Source: Acidovorax sp. sic0104
Lineage (GTDB): Bacteria > Pseudomonadota > Gammaproteobacteria > Burkholderiales > Burkholderiaceae_C
DNA: 64,000 bases
Reading direction: 5' to 3'
Assembly (NCBI RefSeq): GCF_019219095.1
Contig: NZ_JAHUWH010000006.1
Location: forward strand, 62,001 to 126,000
Part shown: positions 19,094 to 31,228 of the stretch, piece by piece
Layout: each line of letters opens with the position of its first letter
Numbering within the stretch: position 1 is the stretch's first letter
Program-made: the position numbers and the translations under genes
The notes under the pieces: model-generated
The model's input: the letters and a program-made list of their open reading frames with translations, nothing else
Databases searched by the model: none
What the model was told of the DNA's origin: nothing

Positions 19094-19516
19094 ATGAAAC
19101 TATTCAGCTTCCCCTTGGGCACGCTTGAAAAGGCGATCCACAAGCGCGTCCTGACGCTGCCGTCGCCCCATCGCGAATGGTTCACCGAGCGATGGGCGCA
19201 AAAGCCCTACAAGAAAGCCTTTGTCGAAAACAAGGCAATGCCGCTGGTCACCCTTGTGGCCAAGGGCAAGACGCTGGATGACGAGGCTTTCGCAGAACTG
19301 CTGCAGGACTGGGAAGTGACCTTTTATGACGCCGAAGAAGAAGTCCTGCGCCCGCTGATCCAGGGTGACGGCCTGCTGCAACTGATGCAGAAGAACCTTC
19401 CCCCTGCACGCGCCGAGGCGCTGCTTGCCAAGCTGACCGCACGCCGCCCACTGGCAGACGCAGCAGCCCCCGCCCAGACCCCTGGCCCCCAGGCAGCCGA
19501 ACCCACGATCGACTGA
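19094..19516 (+). CDS. Unknown 140-residue protein between carA and carB
   Basis: Not recognised. The ORF starts at the ATG at 19094 ([20 protein letters not shown]), 17 bp after carA, and ends 10 bp before carB, so it is in the operon. It is soluble, with no signal peptide. Residues about 1-110 are mixed and charged ([20 protein letters not shown]), and the tail is Ala/Pro-rich ([17 protein letters not shown]). The codon usage is like its neighbours. In Burkholderia, as I recall, a LysE-type transporter gene occupies this site, so its content varies. No function is proposed. Confidence 0.8.
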   Translation: MKLFSFPLGTLEKAIHKRVLTLPSPHREWFTERWAQKPYKKAFVENKAMPLVTLVAKGKTLDDEAFAELLQDWEVTFYDAEEEVLRPLIQGDGLLQLMQKNLPPARAEALLAKLTARRPLADAAAPAQTPGPQAAEPTID

Positions 19517-19526
19517 TCGACGCACC

Positions 19527-22784
<3,258 letters not shown>

Positions 22785-22800
22785 GCCCCGGTAAAAGCGG

Positions 22801-22930
22801 CATAATTGCCCGCTGAACAACACCGCCGCGCGGCAACGTGCGGCGGTTTCCTTTTGTAGGGTCGCCAATCGCACGGCACTGCCAGCCGTGCGGGCTGACC
22901 GACCGGGCCCGGGCCTTGTGCAGGGCCCGG
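22801..22930 (+). promoter_or_regulatory. Structured greA leader with three hairpins
   Basis: A -10-like CATAAT at 22801-22806 follows carB. Three inverted repeats come next: CCGCCGC/GCGGCGG (22823-22829, 22840-22846) followed by TTTCCTTTT; GCACGGC/GCCGTGC (22871-22877, 22885-22891); and CCGGGCCC/GGGCCCGG (22903-22910, 22923-22930). The -35 is weak. In E. coli the greA leader yields a short RNA, GraL. A comparable short RNA here is inference. Confidence 0.5.
22823..22855 (+). terminator. Intrinsic terminator after carB / in greA leader
   Basis: A perfect 7-bp G+C stem with a 10-nt loop is followed by TTTCCTTTT. It ends carB transcripts and would also end transcripts begun at the -10 at 22801, giving an RNA of roughly 45 nt. 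Confidence 0.75.
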
Positions 22931-22955
22931 CTTGTTGACCTATGGAGACGAAAAC

Positions 22956-23432
22956 ATGGCCACCATCCCCATCACCAAGCGCGGCGCAGAAAAGCTCAAG
23001 GAAGAACTGCACCGCCTCAAGACCGTGGAGCGGCCCGCGGTGATCACTGCCATCGCCGAAGCGCGTGCACAGGGCGACCTGAGTGAAAACGCCGACTACG
23101 ACGCCGCCAAGGACCGCCAGGGCTTCATCGAAGGCCGCATCCAGGAAATCGAAGGCAAGCTGTCGGTGGCGCAGGTGATCGACCCCAGCGCCGTGGACGG
23201 TGGCGGCAAGGTGGTGTTCGGTGCCACGGTCGAGCTGGAGGACGAAGAATCCGGCGAACCGGTCAAGTACCAGATCGTGGGCGAGGACGAAGCCGACCTC
23301 AAGCAAGGCCTCATCAATATTTCGAGCCCGATCGCCCGTGCGCTGATCGGCAAGGAAGAGGGCGACACGGCCGAAGTGCAGGCTCCGGGTGGCATCCGCC
23401 GCTACGAAGTGGTGGGTGTGAGCTACCAGTGA
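22956..23432 (+). CDS. greA: Transcription elongation factor GreA
   Basis: Binds the RNA polymerase secondary channel and stimulates cleavage of backtracked RNA. The product is 158 residues. The N-terminal coiled coil has the acidic tip in [13 protein letters not shown] (residues about 37-49), and the C-terminal FKBP-like domain contains [14 protein letters not shown]. The ATG at 22956 follows GGAGA with good spacing. Its stop codon overlaps the start of the next gene. Confidence 0.97.
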   Translation: MATIPITKRGAEKLKEELHRLKTVERPAVITAIAEARAQGDLSENADYDAAKDRQGFIEGRIQEIEGKLSVAQVIDPSAVDGGGKVVFGATVELEDEESGEPVKYQIVGEDEADLKQGLINISSPIARALIGKEEGDTAEVQAPGGIRRYEVVGVSYQ

Positions 23433-23905
23433 CGGCAAAAACCGGCGGCATCAGCATGCGCCAGAGAGTTCCCGCATTGGTGGCGGCCCTGTGGTGGGGT
23501 AGCCTCACCACCATCGGCTTCCTGGTGGTGCCCATGCTTTTTGCGCACCTGCCGTCGCCTTCCATCGCCGGCAACATGGCAGCCAGGCTGTTTGCTGCGC
23601 AGACCTGGGTGGCCGTGGTCTGCTGCGCGGTGTTGCTGCTGCTTTCACGCCCGAAACACGCTGTATCGCAATACCAGTGGGCGCGGGCAGCTATGGTTTT
23701 CATACTGGGCGGCATGCTGTTGGCGCTGGTCTCCCAGTTCGGCGTGGCACCGCGCATCGTAGCGCGCCAGGACCTGCGCCTGTGGCACAGCGTGGGGTCC
23801 GCAATGTACCTGCTGCAGTGGGGCTGCGCCCTGGCGGTGCTGTGGAACACGCTGCGCCCGGATGCAGCGGCGGTCCCTGCCGAAGAGGCTGCCGGTACGC
23901 GCTAG
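23429..23905 (+). CDS. DUF4149-type membrane protein
   Basis: Small integral membrane protein of 158 residues with about four hydrophobic segments ([66 protein letters not shown]). It resembles DUF4149/TMEM205-like proteins of unknown function that commonly follow greA in Burkholderiales. The GTG at 23429 overlaps the greA stop (GTGA). An in-frame ATG at 23456 is the alternative start. Function unknown. Confidence 0.8.
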   Translation: MTAKTGGISMRQRVPALVAALWWGSLTTIGFLVVPMLFAHLPSPSIAGNMAARLFAAQTWVAVVCCAVLLLLSRPKHAVSQYQWARAAMVFILGGMLLALVSQFGVAPRIVARQDLRLWHSVGSAMYLLQWGCALAVLWNTLRPDAAAVPAEEAAGTR

Positions 23906-23984
23906 AGGGTATTGCAGCGGCCATAGGGCTGCGGCGCTGAGAGTATTCCCTTGCACCCGCTGGCCCGCGTTGCGAGCCTGCGCG

Positions 23985-24770
23985 TCATTCCCGCCAGTGC
24001 TCGCCCACCCACGCCGCAGGGCGGATGTAGCGGAATCTGCGGTTGCGGCGCCCCGCCAGCGCATCGGGGGGGTTGCATTCCCCATGGAAGATCACGATGC
24101 GTGCCCCCGGCGGCACGGTAGGAGGCCGCCAATAGTTGGTGGGCCAGGGCGGAATGCCATGGTATTTGAAGCTCGGGCACCATTGGGCAGGCCAGTATTG
24201 CAGCTTTCCCTGCTTGTGCAGGAAGTCCGAGAGGTAGGCCTGCTCGTTGCGGAATTCCTGCCGGATCTCGGCGAAATGGGCGCGGAAATGCTCCAGCACA
24301 TCAGGGTGTGCCCCGAGCTCGAACCGGTAGACCGACGAGTTGCCCGTGATGCGCCAGGGGCGCTTGTAGTCGTGGATGATCAGGAACTCGCCCGGCTGGG
24401 TGAAGAAATCATCCAGGCTGCCGGTGACGACCACGTCCACATCGAGGAAGAGGGCGGTGCCCTTGAGCCCGTGCAGGTCGGCAGCAAAGGTGGCGAGCTT
24501 GGTCCAGCCGCGCTCCGGAATGCCCGCCGGCAGGTCCAGAGGAGGGATTGGCAGGCACAGCACCTCGCCGCGGATGCCTGCACTGTCGTCCGTCAGGCAG
24601 ACGAATCGGAAGTCGCCCGAGAGGTGCCTGCGCACCATTGCATACAGCCGGTTGACGTACTCGGGGCCATATTTCGTGCCCCACTTCATGCAGAGGATGT
24701 GGCGGACGGGGGCGGGGCTGGCCGGGGCGGCAGGCGCTGCAAGGGTTGCAGTTACTGCGTGTGGGCTCAT
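23985..24770 (-). CDS. Glycosyltransferase-like protein
   Basis: A 261-residue protein with the look of a nucleotide-sugar transferase: an N-terminal HILCMKWGTKYGPEYVNRLY, then FRFVCLTDD, then FLDVDVVVTG, which carries a DxD metal-binding motif as in GT-A folds. The remainder is rich in aromatic residues (WPTNYWRPP). No signal peptide or membrane helix is visible. The ATG at 24770 shares a base with the yhbY stop (TGATG), which predicts translational coupling. Donor and acceptor are unknown. Confidence 0.78.
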   Translation of the reverse strand: MSPHAVTATLAAPAAPASPAPVRHILCMKWGTKYGPEYVNRLYAMVRRHLSGDFRFVCLTDDSAGIRGEVLCLPIPPLDLPAGIPERGWTKLATFAADLHGLKGTALFLDVDVVVTGSLDDFFTQPGEFLIIHDYKRPWRITGNSSVYRFELGAHPDVLEHFRAHFAEIRQEFRNEQAYLSDFLHKQGKLQYWPAQWCPSFKYHGIPPWPTNYWRPPTVPPGARIVIFHGECNPPDALAGRRNRRFRYIRPAAWVGEHWRE

Positions 24771-25243
24771 CAGTCCGCCTGGCGCTTCTTGATGGACTTT
24801 TGCTTGGGCTTGGCGCGTTTGATCTGGCCGCCCGATGTGAGGCGCTGGTTGCCCAGCACGCGCAGCTGCTTGATCTCGGGGCGCTGGCCGCCGCGCTTGC
24901 TGAACTTGAGCACCTTCACATCGCGCGGGCCGGGCATGCGGTCTTCGTCCACCGCCCGCTCCTTGGCCGGAACAGGCCGCCACAGCACCAGCAACTTGCC
25001 GATGTGCTGTACGGGCGCGGCGTTGAGCTCGGCCGCGAGCTCCTGGTACATCAGCTCGCGGGCCGCGCGGTCGTCGCCGAACACGCGTACCTTGATGAGC
25101 CCGTGGGCGTTGAGGGCGGCGTCCACCTCTTTCTTGACGGCAGGAGTGAGGCCGTCGCCGCCGACCAGGACCACGGGGTCAAGGTGGTGGGCATCAGCGC
25201 GGTGAATGCGGCGCTCGGCCGGAGTCAGTTGAATTTGGGGCAT
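24770..25243 (-). CDS. yhbY: YhbY family RNA-binding protein (CRM domain)
   Basis: CRM-domain protein associated with pre-50S ribosomal particles. The product is 157 residues: LTPAERRIHRADAHHLDPVV at the N-terminus, VVLVGGDGLTPAV carrying a GGxxG-type loop, then a basic tail unlike the short E. coli protein (KRAKPKQKSIKKRQ). It starts at the ATG at 25243 with no Shine-Dalgarno; GATAAT at 25251-25256 (minus strand) lies only 7 bp before the ATG. Divergent from rlmE, another 50S maturation gene. Confidence 0.93.
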   Translation of the reverse strand: MPQIQLTPAERRIHRADAHHLDPVVLVGGDGLTPAVKKEVDAALNAHGLIKVRVFGDDRAARELMYQELAAELNAAPVQHIGKLLVLWRPVPAKERAVDEDRMPGPRDVKVLKFSKRGGQRPEIKQLRVLGNQRLTSGGQIKRAKPKQKSIKKRQAD

Positions 25244-25250
25244 GGGCCGT

Positions 25251-25256
25251 ATTATC
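25251..25256 (-). promoter_or_regulatory. yhbY -10 box close to the start codon
   Basis: GATAAT on the minus strand, five of six to consensus, ends 7 bp before the yhbY ATG. Transcription would start at or one or two bases before the ATG, so the mRNA may be leaderless. No good -35 was found. Confidence 0.45.
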
Positions 25257-25332
25257 CCCGCCCCTGCCGGACAGGCGCGGTATTTTGGTGGCGCTGGGGC
25301 AATGGTGCAATGGCCTGCAGCGCCTGCCGAGA

Positions 25333-25338
25333 GACAAT
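25333..25338 (+). promoter_or_regulatory. rlmE -10-like box close to the start codon
   Basis: GACAAT (four of six) ends 8 bp before the rlmE ATG, and no Shine-Dalgarno is visible between them. This suggests a leaderless or near-leaderless mRNA, as for divergent yhbY. Confidence 0.35.
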
Positions 25339-25346
25339 AGCGGTGT

Positions 25347-26009
25347 ATGAAAGTCAAAACCCAGAGCAAGAAGGTCAACAAGGCCTGGCTGAACGACCAC
25401 GTCAACGACACGTACGTCAAGCTGGCCCAGAAAGAGGGCTACCGCGCGCGGGCGGCCTACAAGCTCAAGGAAATCGACGAGCAGCTCGGGCTCATCAAGC
25501 CCGGCCACACCGTGGTGGACCTGGGCTCGACGCCCGGGGCCTGGAGCCAGTACCTGCGCCGCCGGCTGTCGCCCACAGGCGCTGCGGCAGGGCAGCTCAA
25601 CGGCGCGATCATTGCCCTGGACATCCTGCCCATGGAGCCCATCGAGGGCGTCACGTACCTGAATGGAGACTTTCGGGAGGCCGATGTGCTCGCGCGGCTC
25701 GAAGCAGCGCTGGACGGCCGGGTCGTGGACGTGGTGGTGTCGGACATGGCGCCCAACCTGTCAGGTATCGAGTCGGCGGATGCCGCGCGCATCGCCCACC
25801 TTGTGGAGCTGGCCGTGGATTTTGCTTGCAACCATTTGAAACCGGACGGGGCCCTGGTGGTCAAGCTGTTCCACGGCAGTGGCTACAGCGACCTGGTCAC
25901 GCTGTTCAAGCAGACCTTCAAGGTGGTCAAACCCTTGAAGCCCAAGGCCTCGCGCGACAAATCGTCGGAGACCTTTCTCGTGGGAATGGGGCTCAAGAAC
26001 TCGGGCTGA
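25347..26009 (+). CDS. rlmE: 23S rRNA (uridine 2552-2'-O)-methyltransferase
   Basis: FtsJ/RrmJ-type enzyme that methylates U2552 in the A loop during 50S assembly. The product is 220 residues. The SAM-binding motif is [12 protein letters not shown], with Ser-Thr in place of the commoner Ala-Ala. The K-D-K-E catalytic tetrad is visible in [25 protein letters not shown] and SSETFLVG. It sits upstream of ftsH, the classical rrmJ-ftsH order. Confidence 0.97.
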   Translation: MKVKTQSKKVNKAWLNDHVNDTYVKLAQKEGYRARAAYKLKEIDEQLGLIKPGHTVVDLGSTPGAWSQYLRRRLSPTGAAAGQLNGAIIALDILPMEPIEGVTYLNGDFREADVLARLEAALDGRVVDVVVSDMAPNLSGIESADAARIAHLVELAVDFACNHLKPDGALVVKLFHGSGYSDLVTLFKQTFKVVKPLKPKASRDKSSETFLVGMGLKNSG

Positions 26010-26101
26010 AGTGCCTTGCGCGAGGTCAAGAAACGTGAATTGCAGCCGCAAAGCCCGTGCTGTTTCCATGGCCGCTAGGGGGAATAGGGGTGGCCGGGTG
26101 G

Positions 26102-26129
26102 CTTGAAAGACCTAAAATGGGCCGCACAT
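26102..26129 (+). promoter_or_regulatory. Candidate heat-shock (sigma-32) promoter for ftsH
   Basis: CTTGAAA at 26102-26108 matches the sigma-32 -35 consensus exactly. After 13 bp, CCGCACAT at 26122-26129 partly matches the -10 consensus CCCCATnT. It ends 54 bp before the ftsH start. ftsH is a sigma-32 target in E. coli; use here is inference. Confidence 0.5.
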
Positions 26130-26183
26130 GCGAGCCGTGACGGTAGTGTGTCCGTTTTCTGTTTCCTGCAACTGGAGCCCCGC

Positions 26184-28106
26184 TTGAACAATCAGTGGTT
26201 TTCAAAAATTGCCGTGTGGCTGGTCATTGCCATGGTGCTTTTTACGGTGTTCAAACAGTTTGACACCCGTGCAGGCGCCAGCGCAGGCCACGTCGGCTAC
26301 TCGGAATTCCTCGAGGAAGTCCGCAGCAACCGCATCAAGAGTGCAACCATCCAGGAAGGCCAGGGCGGCACCGAGATCGTGGCGGTCACCAACGACGACC
26401 GCAAGATCCGCACGACCGCGACCTACCTTGATCGCGGCCTCGTGGGTGATCTCATCAACAACAACGTCAAGTTCGACGTCAAGCCCCGCGAAGAAAGCTC
26501 CCTGCTCATGACCCTGCTGGTCAGCTGGGGCCCCATGCTGCTGCTCATCGGCGTGTGGGTGTACTTCATGCGCCAGATGCAGGGCGGCGGCAAGGGCGGG
26601 GCCTTCAGCTTTGGCAAGAGCAAGGCGCGCATGCTCGACGAGAACAACAACCAGGTCACGTTCGCGGACGTGGCGGGCTGCGACGAAGCCAAGGAAGAGG
26701 TCAAGGAAGTCGTGGACTTCCTGAAGGACCCCCAGAAGTTCCAGAAGCTCGGCGGCCGCATCCCGCGCGGCCTTCTGCTGGTAGGCCCTCCGGGCACCGG
26801 CAAGACCCTGCTGGCCAAGTCGATCGCGGGTGAAGCCAAGGTGCCGTTCTTCAGCATCTCGGGCTCGGATTTCGTGGAAATGTTCGTCGGTGTGGGCGCG
26901 GCCCGTGTGCGCGACATGTTCGACAACGCCAAGAAGAACGCCCCCTGCATCATCTTCATCGATGAAATCGACGCTGTGGGCCGTCAGCGTGGCGCCGGCC
27001 TGGGTGGTGGCAACGACGAACGCGAGCAGACCCTGAACCAGATGCTGGTCGAGATGGACGGCTTCGAGACCAACCTCGGCGTGATCGTGGTGGCTGCCAC
27101 CAACCGCCCCGACATCCTGGACGCTGCCCTGCTGCGCCCCGGACGTTTCGACCGCCAGGTCTACGTGACGCTGCCCGACATCCGCGGCCGCGAGCAGATC
27201 CTGAACGTGCACATGCGCAAGATCCCGATCGGGCAGGACGTGGCGCCCAGCATCATCGCCCGCGGCACGCCCGGCATGAGCGGCGCCGACCTTGCCAACC
27301 TGTGTAACGAGGCTGCGTTGATGGCCGCACGCCGCAACGCGCGCACCGTGGAAATGCAGGACTTCGAGAAGGCCAAGGACAAGATCCTGATGGGACCCGA
27401 GCGCAAGAGCATGGTCATGCCCGAGGAAGAGCGCCGCAACACGGCCTACCACGAGTCTGGTCACGCACTGATCGGCAGGCTGCTGCCCAAGTGCGACCCC
27501 GTGCACAAGGTCACCATCATTCCCCGTGGTCGCGCCCTGGGCGTGACGATGAGCCTGCCCGAGCAGGACCGCTACAGCTACGACCGCGAGTACATGCTCA
27601 ACCAGATCAGCATGTTGTTCGGTGGCCGCATCGCCGAAGAAGTGTTCATGAACCAGATGACCACCGGCGCCAGCAACGACTTCGAGCGTGCCACGCACAT
27701 CGCACGCGACATGGTGACCCGCTATGGCATGACCGAAGCGCTGGGCCCCATGGTGTATGCCGAAAACGAAGGCGAAGTCTTCCTGGGCCGATCAGTCACC
27801 AAGACCACGAACATGAGCGAGCAGACCATGGAGAAGGTCGACAGCGAAGTGCGCCGCATCATCGACGAACAGTACAACCTGGCCCGCCGCCTGATCGAAG
27901 AGAACAGCGACAAGATGCACGCCATGGCCAAGGCCCTGCTCGAATGGGAAACCATCGATATCGAGCAGTTGGACGACATCATGGCCGGCAAGGAGCCCCG
28001 TCCACCCAAGGACTGGACTCCACGCACGCCCCCCTCGTCGGGTGGCGACAATTCGAGCGGCGGCACACCGGCCGTTGCCACGGACACCGCTCCTTCGGCT
28101 GCCTGA
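26184..28106 (+). CDS. ftsH: ATP-dependent zinc metalloprotease FtsH
   Basis: Membrane-anchored AAA+ protease that degrades misassembled membrane proteins and regulators such as sigma-32 and LpxC. The product is 640 residues with two N-terminal membrane helices ([16 protein letters not shown] and [20 protein letters not shown]). Walker A is GPPGTGKT, Walker B is [11 protein letters not shown], and the zinc site is HESGHA. The start is TTG at 26184, chosen because GGAG at 26174-26177 is well placed and the homology (xNNQWFSK) begins there. A terminator follows. Confidence 0.96.
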   Translation: MNNQWFSKIAVWLVIAMVLFTVFKQFDTRAGASAGHVGYSEFLEEVRSNRIKSATIQEGQGGTEIVAVTNDDRKIRTTATYLDRGLVGDLINNNVKFDVKPREESSLLMTLLVSWGPMLLLIGVWVYFMRQMQGGGKGGAFSFGKSKARMLDENNNQVTFADVAGCDEAKEEVKEVVDFLKDPQKFQKLGGRIPRGLLLVGPPGTGKTLLAKSIAGEAKVPFFSISGSDFVEMFVGVGAARVRDMFDNAKKNAPCIIFIDEIDAVGRQRGAGLGGGNDEREQTLNQMLVEMDGFETNLGVIVVAATNRPDILDAALLRPGRFDRQVYVTLPDIRGREQILNVHMRKIPIGQDVAPSIIARGTPGMSGADLANLCNEAALMAARRNARTVEMQDFEKAKDKILMGPERKSMVMPEEERRNTAYHESGHALIGRLLPKCDPVHKVTIIPRGRALGVTMSLPEQDRYSYDREYMLNQISMLFGGRIAEEVFMNQMTTGASNDFERATHIARDMVTRYGMTEALGPMVYAENEGEVFLGRSVTKTTNMSEQTMEKVDSEVRRIIDEQYNLARRLIEENSDKMHAMAKALLEWETIDIEQLDDIMAGKEPRPPKDWTPRTPPSSGGDNSSGGTPAVATDTAPSAA

Positions 28107-28136
28107 CGGCCTGGGGTGCGTTTCCATCGCTGAACG

Positions 28137-28160
28137 AACGGGGCCTTGTGCCCCGTTTTT
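28137..28160 (+). terminator. Intrinsic terminator after ftsH
   Basis: CGGGGC (28139-28144) pairs with GCCCCG (28150-28155) around CTTGT, followed by five T residues. It separates ftsH from folP. Confidence 0.85.
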
Positions 28161-28275
28161 CTGTTCAGCGTGCCGGATGTTGCCCCGCTTTTGCCCGACG
28201 CTCCGATCCATGCCATCTGGGCGGGCCGTCCCGCTGCAGCTTGATTTCAAAGAGCCTTTTTTCCTGCGATAGACC

Positions 28276-29112
28276 ATGATCTGGCAGACCTCCCGTTTCG
28301 TCATCGACCTCAGCCGTCCGCAGATCATGGGGATCGTCAATGTCACGCCGGACTCGTTCTCCGACGGTGGACACCATGGGTCCACGCTGGCTGCATTGCA
28401 GCATTGCGAGCAGTTGCTGAAGGACGGCGCGGACATCCTCGACATCGGTGGCGAATCCACGCGCCCCGGCAGCCCGCCCGTGCCGCTGGACGAAGAACTT
28501 GCCCGCGTGGTGCCGCTGGTGCGCGGCGCCGTCAGCCTGGGCGTGCCGGTCTCCGTGGACACCTACAAGCCAGAAGTCATGCAGGCCGTGCTGGACCTGG
28601 GGGCGGACATCGTCAACGATATCTGGGCGCTCCGCCAGCCGGGTGCTGCGGCGGCTGTGGCGGCGCACCCGCGCTGCGGCGTTTGCCTGATGCACATGCA
28701 CCGCGATCCGCAGACCATGCAAGCCGCGCCCATGGACGGCGACGTCGTGGCTCAGGTGCTATCTTTTTTGCAGCTGTCGGCGCAGAATCTGCAAGCGCTG
28801 GGCGTTCAGAAAGACCGCATCGTGCTCGACCCCGGCATCGGCTTTGGCAAGACCGTGGCGCAGAACTTCGCCCTGCTGGCCCAGCAGCAAGGGCTTCGCA
28901 ATATCGGCCATGCCGTGCTCGCCGGGTGGTCGCGCAAGTCGTCGCTCGGCGCGGTGACGGGCCTGGCGGTGGACCAGCGCATGGTCCCCAGCGTGGCCGC
29001 CGCCTTGCTGGCGGTTGAGCGCGGCGCATCTGTGGTGCGCGTTCACGATGTGCGGGACACGGTGCTTGCCTTGAAAGTGTGGGGCGCGATGCGCCAGCAG
29101 GCCTTGGATTGA
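28276..29112 (+). CDS. folP: Dihydropteroate synthase
   Basis: Condenses p-aminobenzoate with hydroxymethyl-dihydropterin diphosphate in folate synthesis; target of sulfonamides. The product is 278 residues. Motifs are IMGIVNVTPDSFSDGG near the N-terminus, DIGGESTRPGS, VDTYKPEV, LDPGIGFGKT and GWSRKSSLG. Residues about 161-177 (VLSFLQLSAQNLQALGV) are encoded by a forward copy of the dispersed repeat, in the helix before LDPG, without an apparent length change. Next gene is glmM. Confidence 0.97.
   Translation: MIWQTSRFVIDLSRPQIMGIVNVTPDSFSDGGHHGSTLAALQHCEQLLKDGADILDIGGESTRPGSPPVPLDEELARVVPLVRGAVSLGVPVSVDTYKPEVMQAVLDLGADIVNDIWALRQPGAAAAVAAHPRCGVCLMHMHRDPQTMQAAPMDGDVVAQVLSFLQLSAQNLQALGVQKDRIVLDPGIGFGKTVAQNFALLAQQQGLRNIGHAVLAGWSRKSSLGAVTGLAVDQRMVPSVAAALLAVERGASVVRVHDVRDTVLALKVWGAMRQQALD
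28757..28806 (+). repeat. Dispersed repeat copy C, inside folP
   Basis: Begins TGCTATC, has AGCTG at position 16 and GCAAGCGCTG at the same offset as in the MATE-gene copy (53069-53118). The two copies align over this stretch without gaps. Confidence 0.7.
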
Positions 29113-29222
29113 CGTTGCGGTGCCTGCCGGCGTCCGGCGGGCTCGCGGCATGACCGATTTCCAGAGCGCTGAAGGGCGGCTGGGCAACCCATAACGAGAT
29201 CAACACGAGGAGACGCTTCAAC

Positions 29223-30557
29223 ATGACGCGCCAGTATTTTGGAACCGATGGCATCCGCGGCACCGTGGGCCAACCCCCCATCACTCCGGACTTTGTCCTG
29301 CGCCTGGCCCACGCTGTGGGGCGTGTGCTGCGAAGGACGGAAGAGCGCCCGACAGTGCTGATTGGCAAGGACACCCGTATTTCAGGCTACATGCTGGAGA
29401 GCGCGCTCGAATCCGGGTTCAACTCCGCTGGCGTGGACGTGGTGCTGCTGGGCCCCCTGCCCACGCCTGGCGTGGCCTACCTGACGCGCGCCCAGCGCGC
29501 CAGCCTGGGGGTGGTCATCAGTGCCAGCCACAACCCCTACCCGGACAACGGCATCAAATTCTTCAGTGCCCAGGGCACCAAGCTGTCCGATGAGTGGGAG
29601 TTGGCCGTAGAGGCTGCCTTGGCCGAGCCACCCGTGTGGGCTGATTCCGCCAACCTGGGCAAGGCGCGGCGCCTGGAAGATGCCGCCGGCCGCTACATCG
29701 AGTTCTGCAAGAGCACCTTTCCGCAGGACCTCACCCTGAAGGGCCTGAAAATCGTGGTGGACGCCGCACACGGCGCGGCCTACCAGGTGGCGCCCAAGGT
29801 GTTCCATGAACTGGGGGCCGAAGTGCTGTCCATCGGCTGCTCTCCCGACGGCCTCAACATCAACCGCGACGTGGGCGCCACGCACCCCGATGCCTTGGCC
29901 CGCGCAGTGCGTGCCAACCGCGCTGACTATGGCATAGCGCTCGACGGCGATGCCGACCGCCTCCAGGTGGTCGATGCCACCGGCCGTTTGTACAACGGAG
30001 ATGAACTGCTGTACCTCATGGCCGCGGACCGCATGGGCCGGGACGAGCACGTGCCCGGCGTGGTGGGCACGCTGATGACCAACATGGCAGTGGAGGTGGC
30101 CCTGCAGGCACGCGGTGTGAAGTTCGTGCGCGCCAAGGTGGGCGACCGCTACGTACTGGAAGAACTGGCGCGCAACTGTTGGGTGCTTGGCGGGGAGGGT
30201 TCCGGCCACCTGCTGGCGCTTGACCGCCACACCACGGGCGACGGCCTGGTCAGCGCACTGCAGGTACTGCAGGCCTGCGTGCGCAGCGGCAGAACCTTGG
30301 CCCAGTTGCTGGCGGATGTCACGCTGTACCCACAGGTGCTGCTCAACGTGCGCCTGGCCCCGGGGCAGGACTGGAAGGCCAACCGCCTGCTGGAGGAGAC
30401 CACGCGCAGCGTGGAGCGGGAGCTGGGCGCTACCGGCCGGGTGCTGATTCGCGCCAGCGGCACCGAGCCGCTGCTGCGGGTGATGGTGGAAGCGCGCGAT
30501 GCCCAGCAGGCCAGCCTGTGCGCCCAGAAGCTCGCCGACGCTGCCCGCGCCGGCTGA
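29223..30557 (+). CDS. glmM: Phosphoglucosamine mutase
   Basis: Converts glucosamine-6-phosphate to glucosamine-1-phosphate for UDP-GlcNAc, feeding peptidoglycan and lipid A. The product is 444 residues. The phosphoserine loop is [16 protein letters not shown], the metal loop DGDADR, the sugar-binding loop GGEGSGH and the phosphate-binding loop [21 protein letters not shown] precedes the ATG at 29223. It follows folP, the normal order. Confidence 0.97.
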   Translation: MTRQYFGTDGIRGTVGQPPITPDFVLRLAHAVGRVLRRTEERPTVLIGKDTRISGYMLESALESGFNSAGVDVVLLGPLPTPGVAYLTRAQRASLGVVISASHNPYPDNGIKFFSAQGTKLSDEWELAVEAALAEPPVWADSANLGKARRLEDAAGRYIEFCKSTFPQDLTLKGLKIVVDAAHGAAYQVAPKVFHELGAEVLSIGCSPDGLNINRDVGATHPDALARAVRANRADYGIALDGDADRLQVVDATGRLYNGDELLYLMAADRMGRDEHVPGVVGTLMTNMAVEVALQARGVKFVRAKVGDRYVLEELARNCWVLGGEGSGHLLALDRHTTGDGLVSALQVLQACVRSGRTLAQLLADVTLYPQVLLNVRLAPGQDWKANRLLEETTRSVERELGATGRVLIRASGTEPLLRVMVEARDAQQASLCAQKLADAARAG

Positions 30558-30641
30558 CCATGCGCACCCGGCGTTGGTCTGCGGGGCGGGCGGCCCGGTC
30601 TGCTGTCGTTTTGGCCGCATCGGCCGTTCTGGAGTCTTTCG

Positions 30642-31205
30642 ATGTCCCCCGCGTCTTGTGCCCCACCCATCATCACTGTCCGGCGTGTGGACTACGGCAA
30701 TGCCCGCGAAGCCCAGGCCCTGGTCGGTCTGCTCGACGGCTATGCGCGGGACCCCGCCGGCGGCGGCGCGCCGCTGTCCGACGCGGTGAAGCAAGGGCTT
30801 CCGCAGGCTCTGCGCCAGCGGCCGCAGGCTTTCAGCGTGATCGCCTGGGCGGCCGAGCCAGGCTCGCCGTACGGCGAAGTTCCTGTGGGGCTGATCAACT
30901 GCCTCGAGGGTTTTTCGACTTTCGCATGCAAGCCGCTCGTCAACGTGCATGACGTGGCCGTCGCGCCGCAGTGGCGAGGCCACCGCATCGCGCAGCGCAT
31001 GCTGCAGGCGGTGGAGGCTATCGCACGCGAGCGTGGGGCTTGCAAGCTGACGCTGGAGGTGCTGTCGGGCAACCACAGCGCGCTGCGCGCCTATGAGCGC
31101 GAAGGCTTTGCGGCCTACACTCTGAAGCCGGGCATGGGGCAGGCGCAGTTCCTGCAGAAACCGCTCCAGGATGCTGTTGCGCACCCGCTGCCGGCGGCCC
31201 ACTGA
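30642..31205 (+). CDS. GNAT family N-acetyltransferase
   Basis: Predicted acetyl-CoA-dependent N-acetyltransferase of 187 residues. The GNAT core is visible: VHDVAVAPQWRGHRIAQRML holds the acetyl-CoA pyrophosphate-binding motif A (RGHRIA), and NHSALRAYEREGFAAYTL is motif B. The ATG at 30642 is weakly supported; no clear Shine-Dalgarno. It lies between glmM and a binding-protein gene on the same strand. Substrate unknown. Confidence 0.85.
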   Translation: MSPASCAPPIITVRRVDYGNAREAQALVGLLDGYARDPAGGGAPLSDAVKQGLPQALRQRPQAFSVIAWAAEPGSPYGEVPVGLINCLEGFSTFACKPLVNVHDVAVAPQWRGHRIAQRMLQAVEAIARERGACKLTLEVLSGNHSALRAYEREGFAAYTLKPGMGQAQFLQKPLQDAVAHPLPAAH

Positions 31206-31228
31206 CATTTTCCCGGGAGACCAGACCG

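Noticed and set aside
23641..23710. Possible ninth repeat copy in the DUF4149 gene (GCTATGGTTTTCATA)
   Set aside because: Only the first block resembles the element; the second block does not match.
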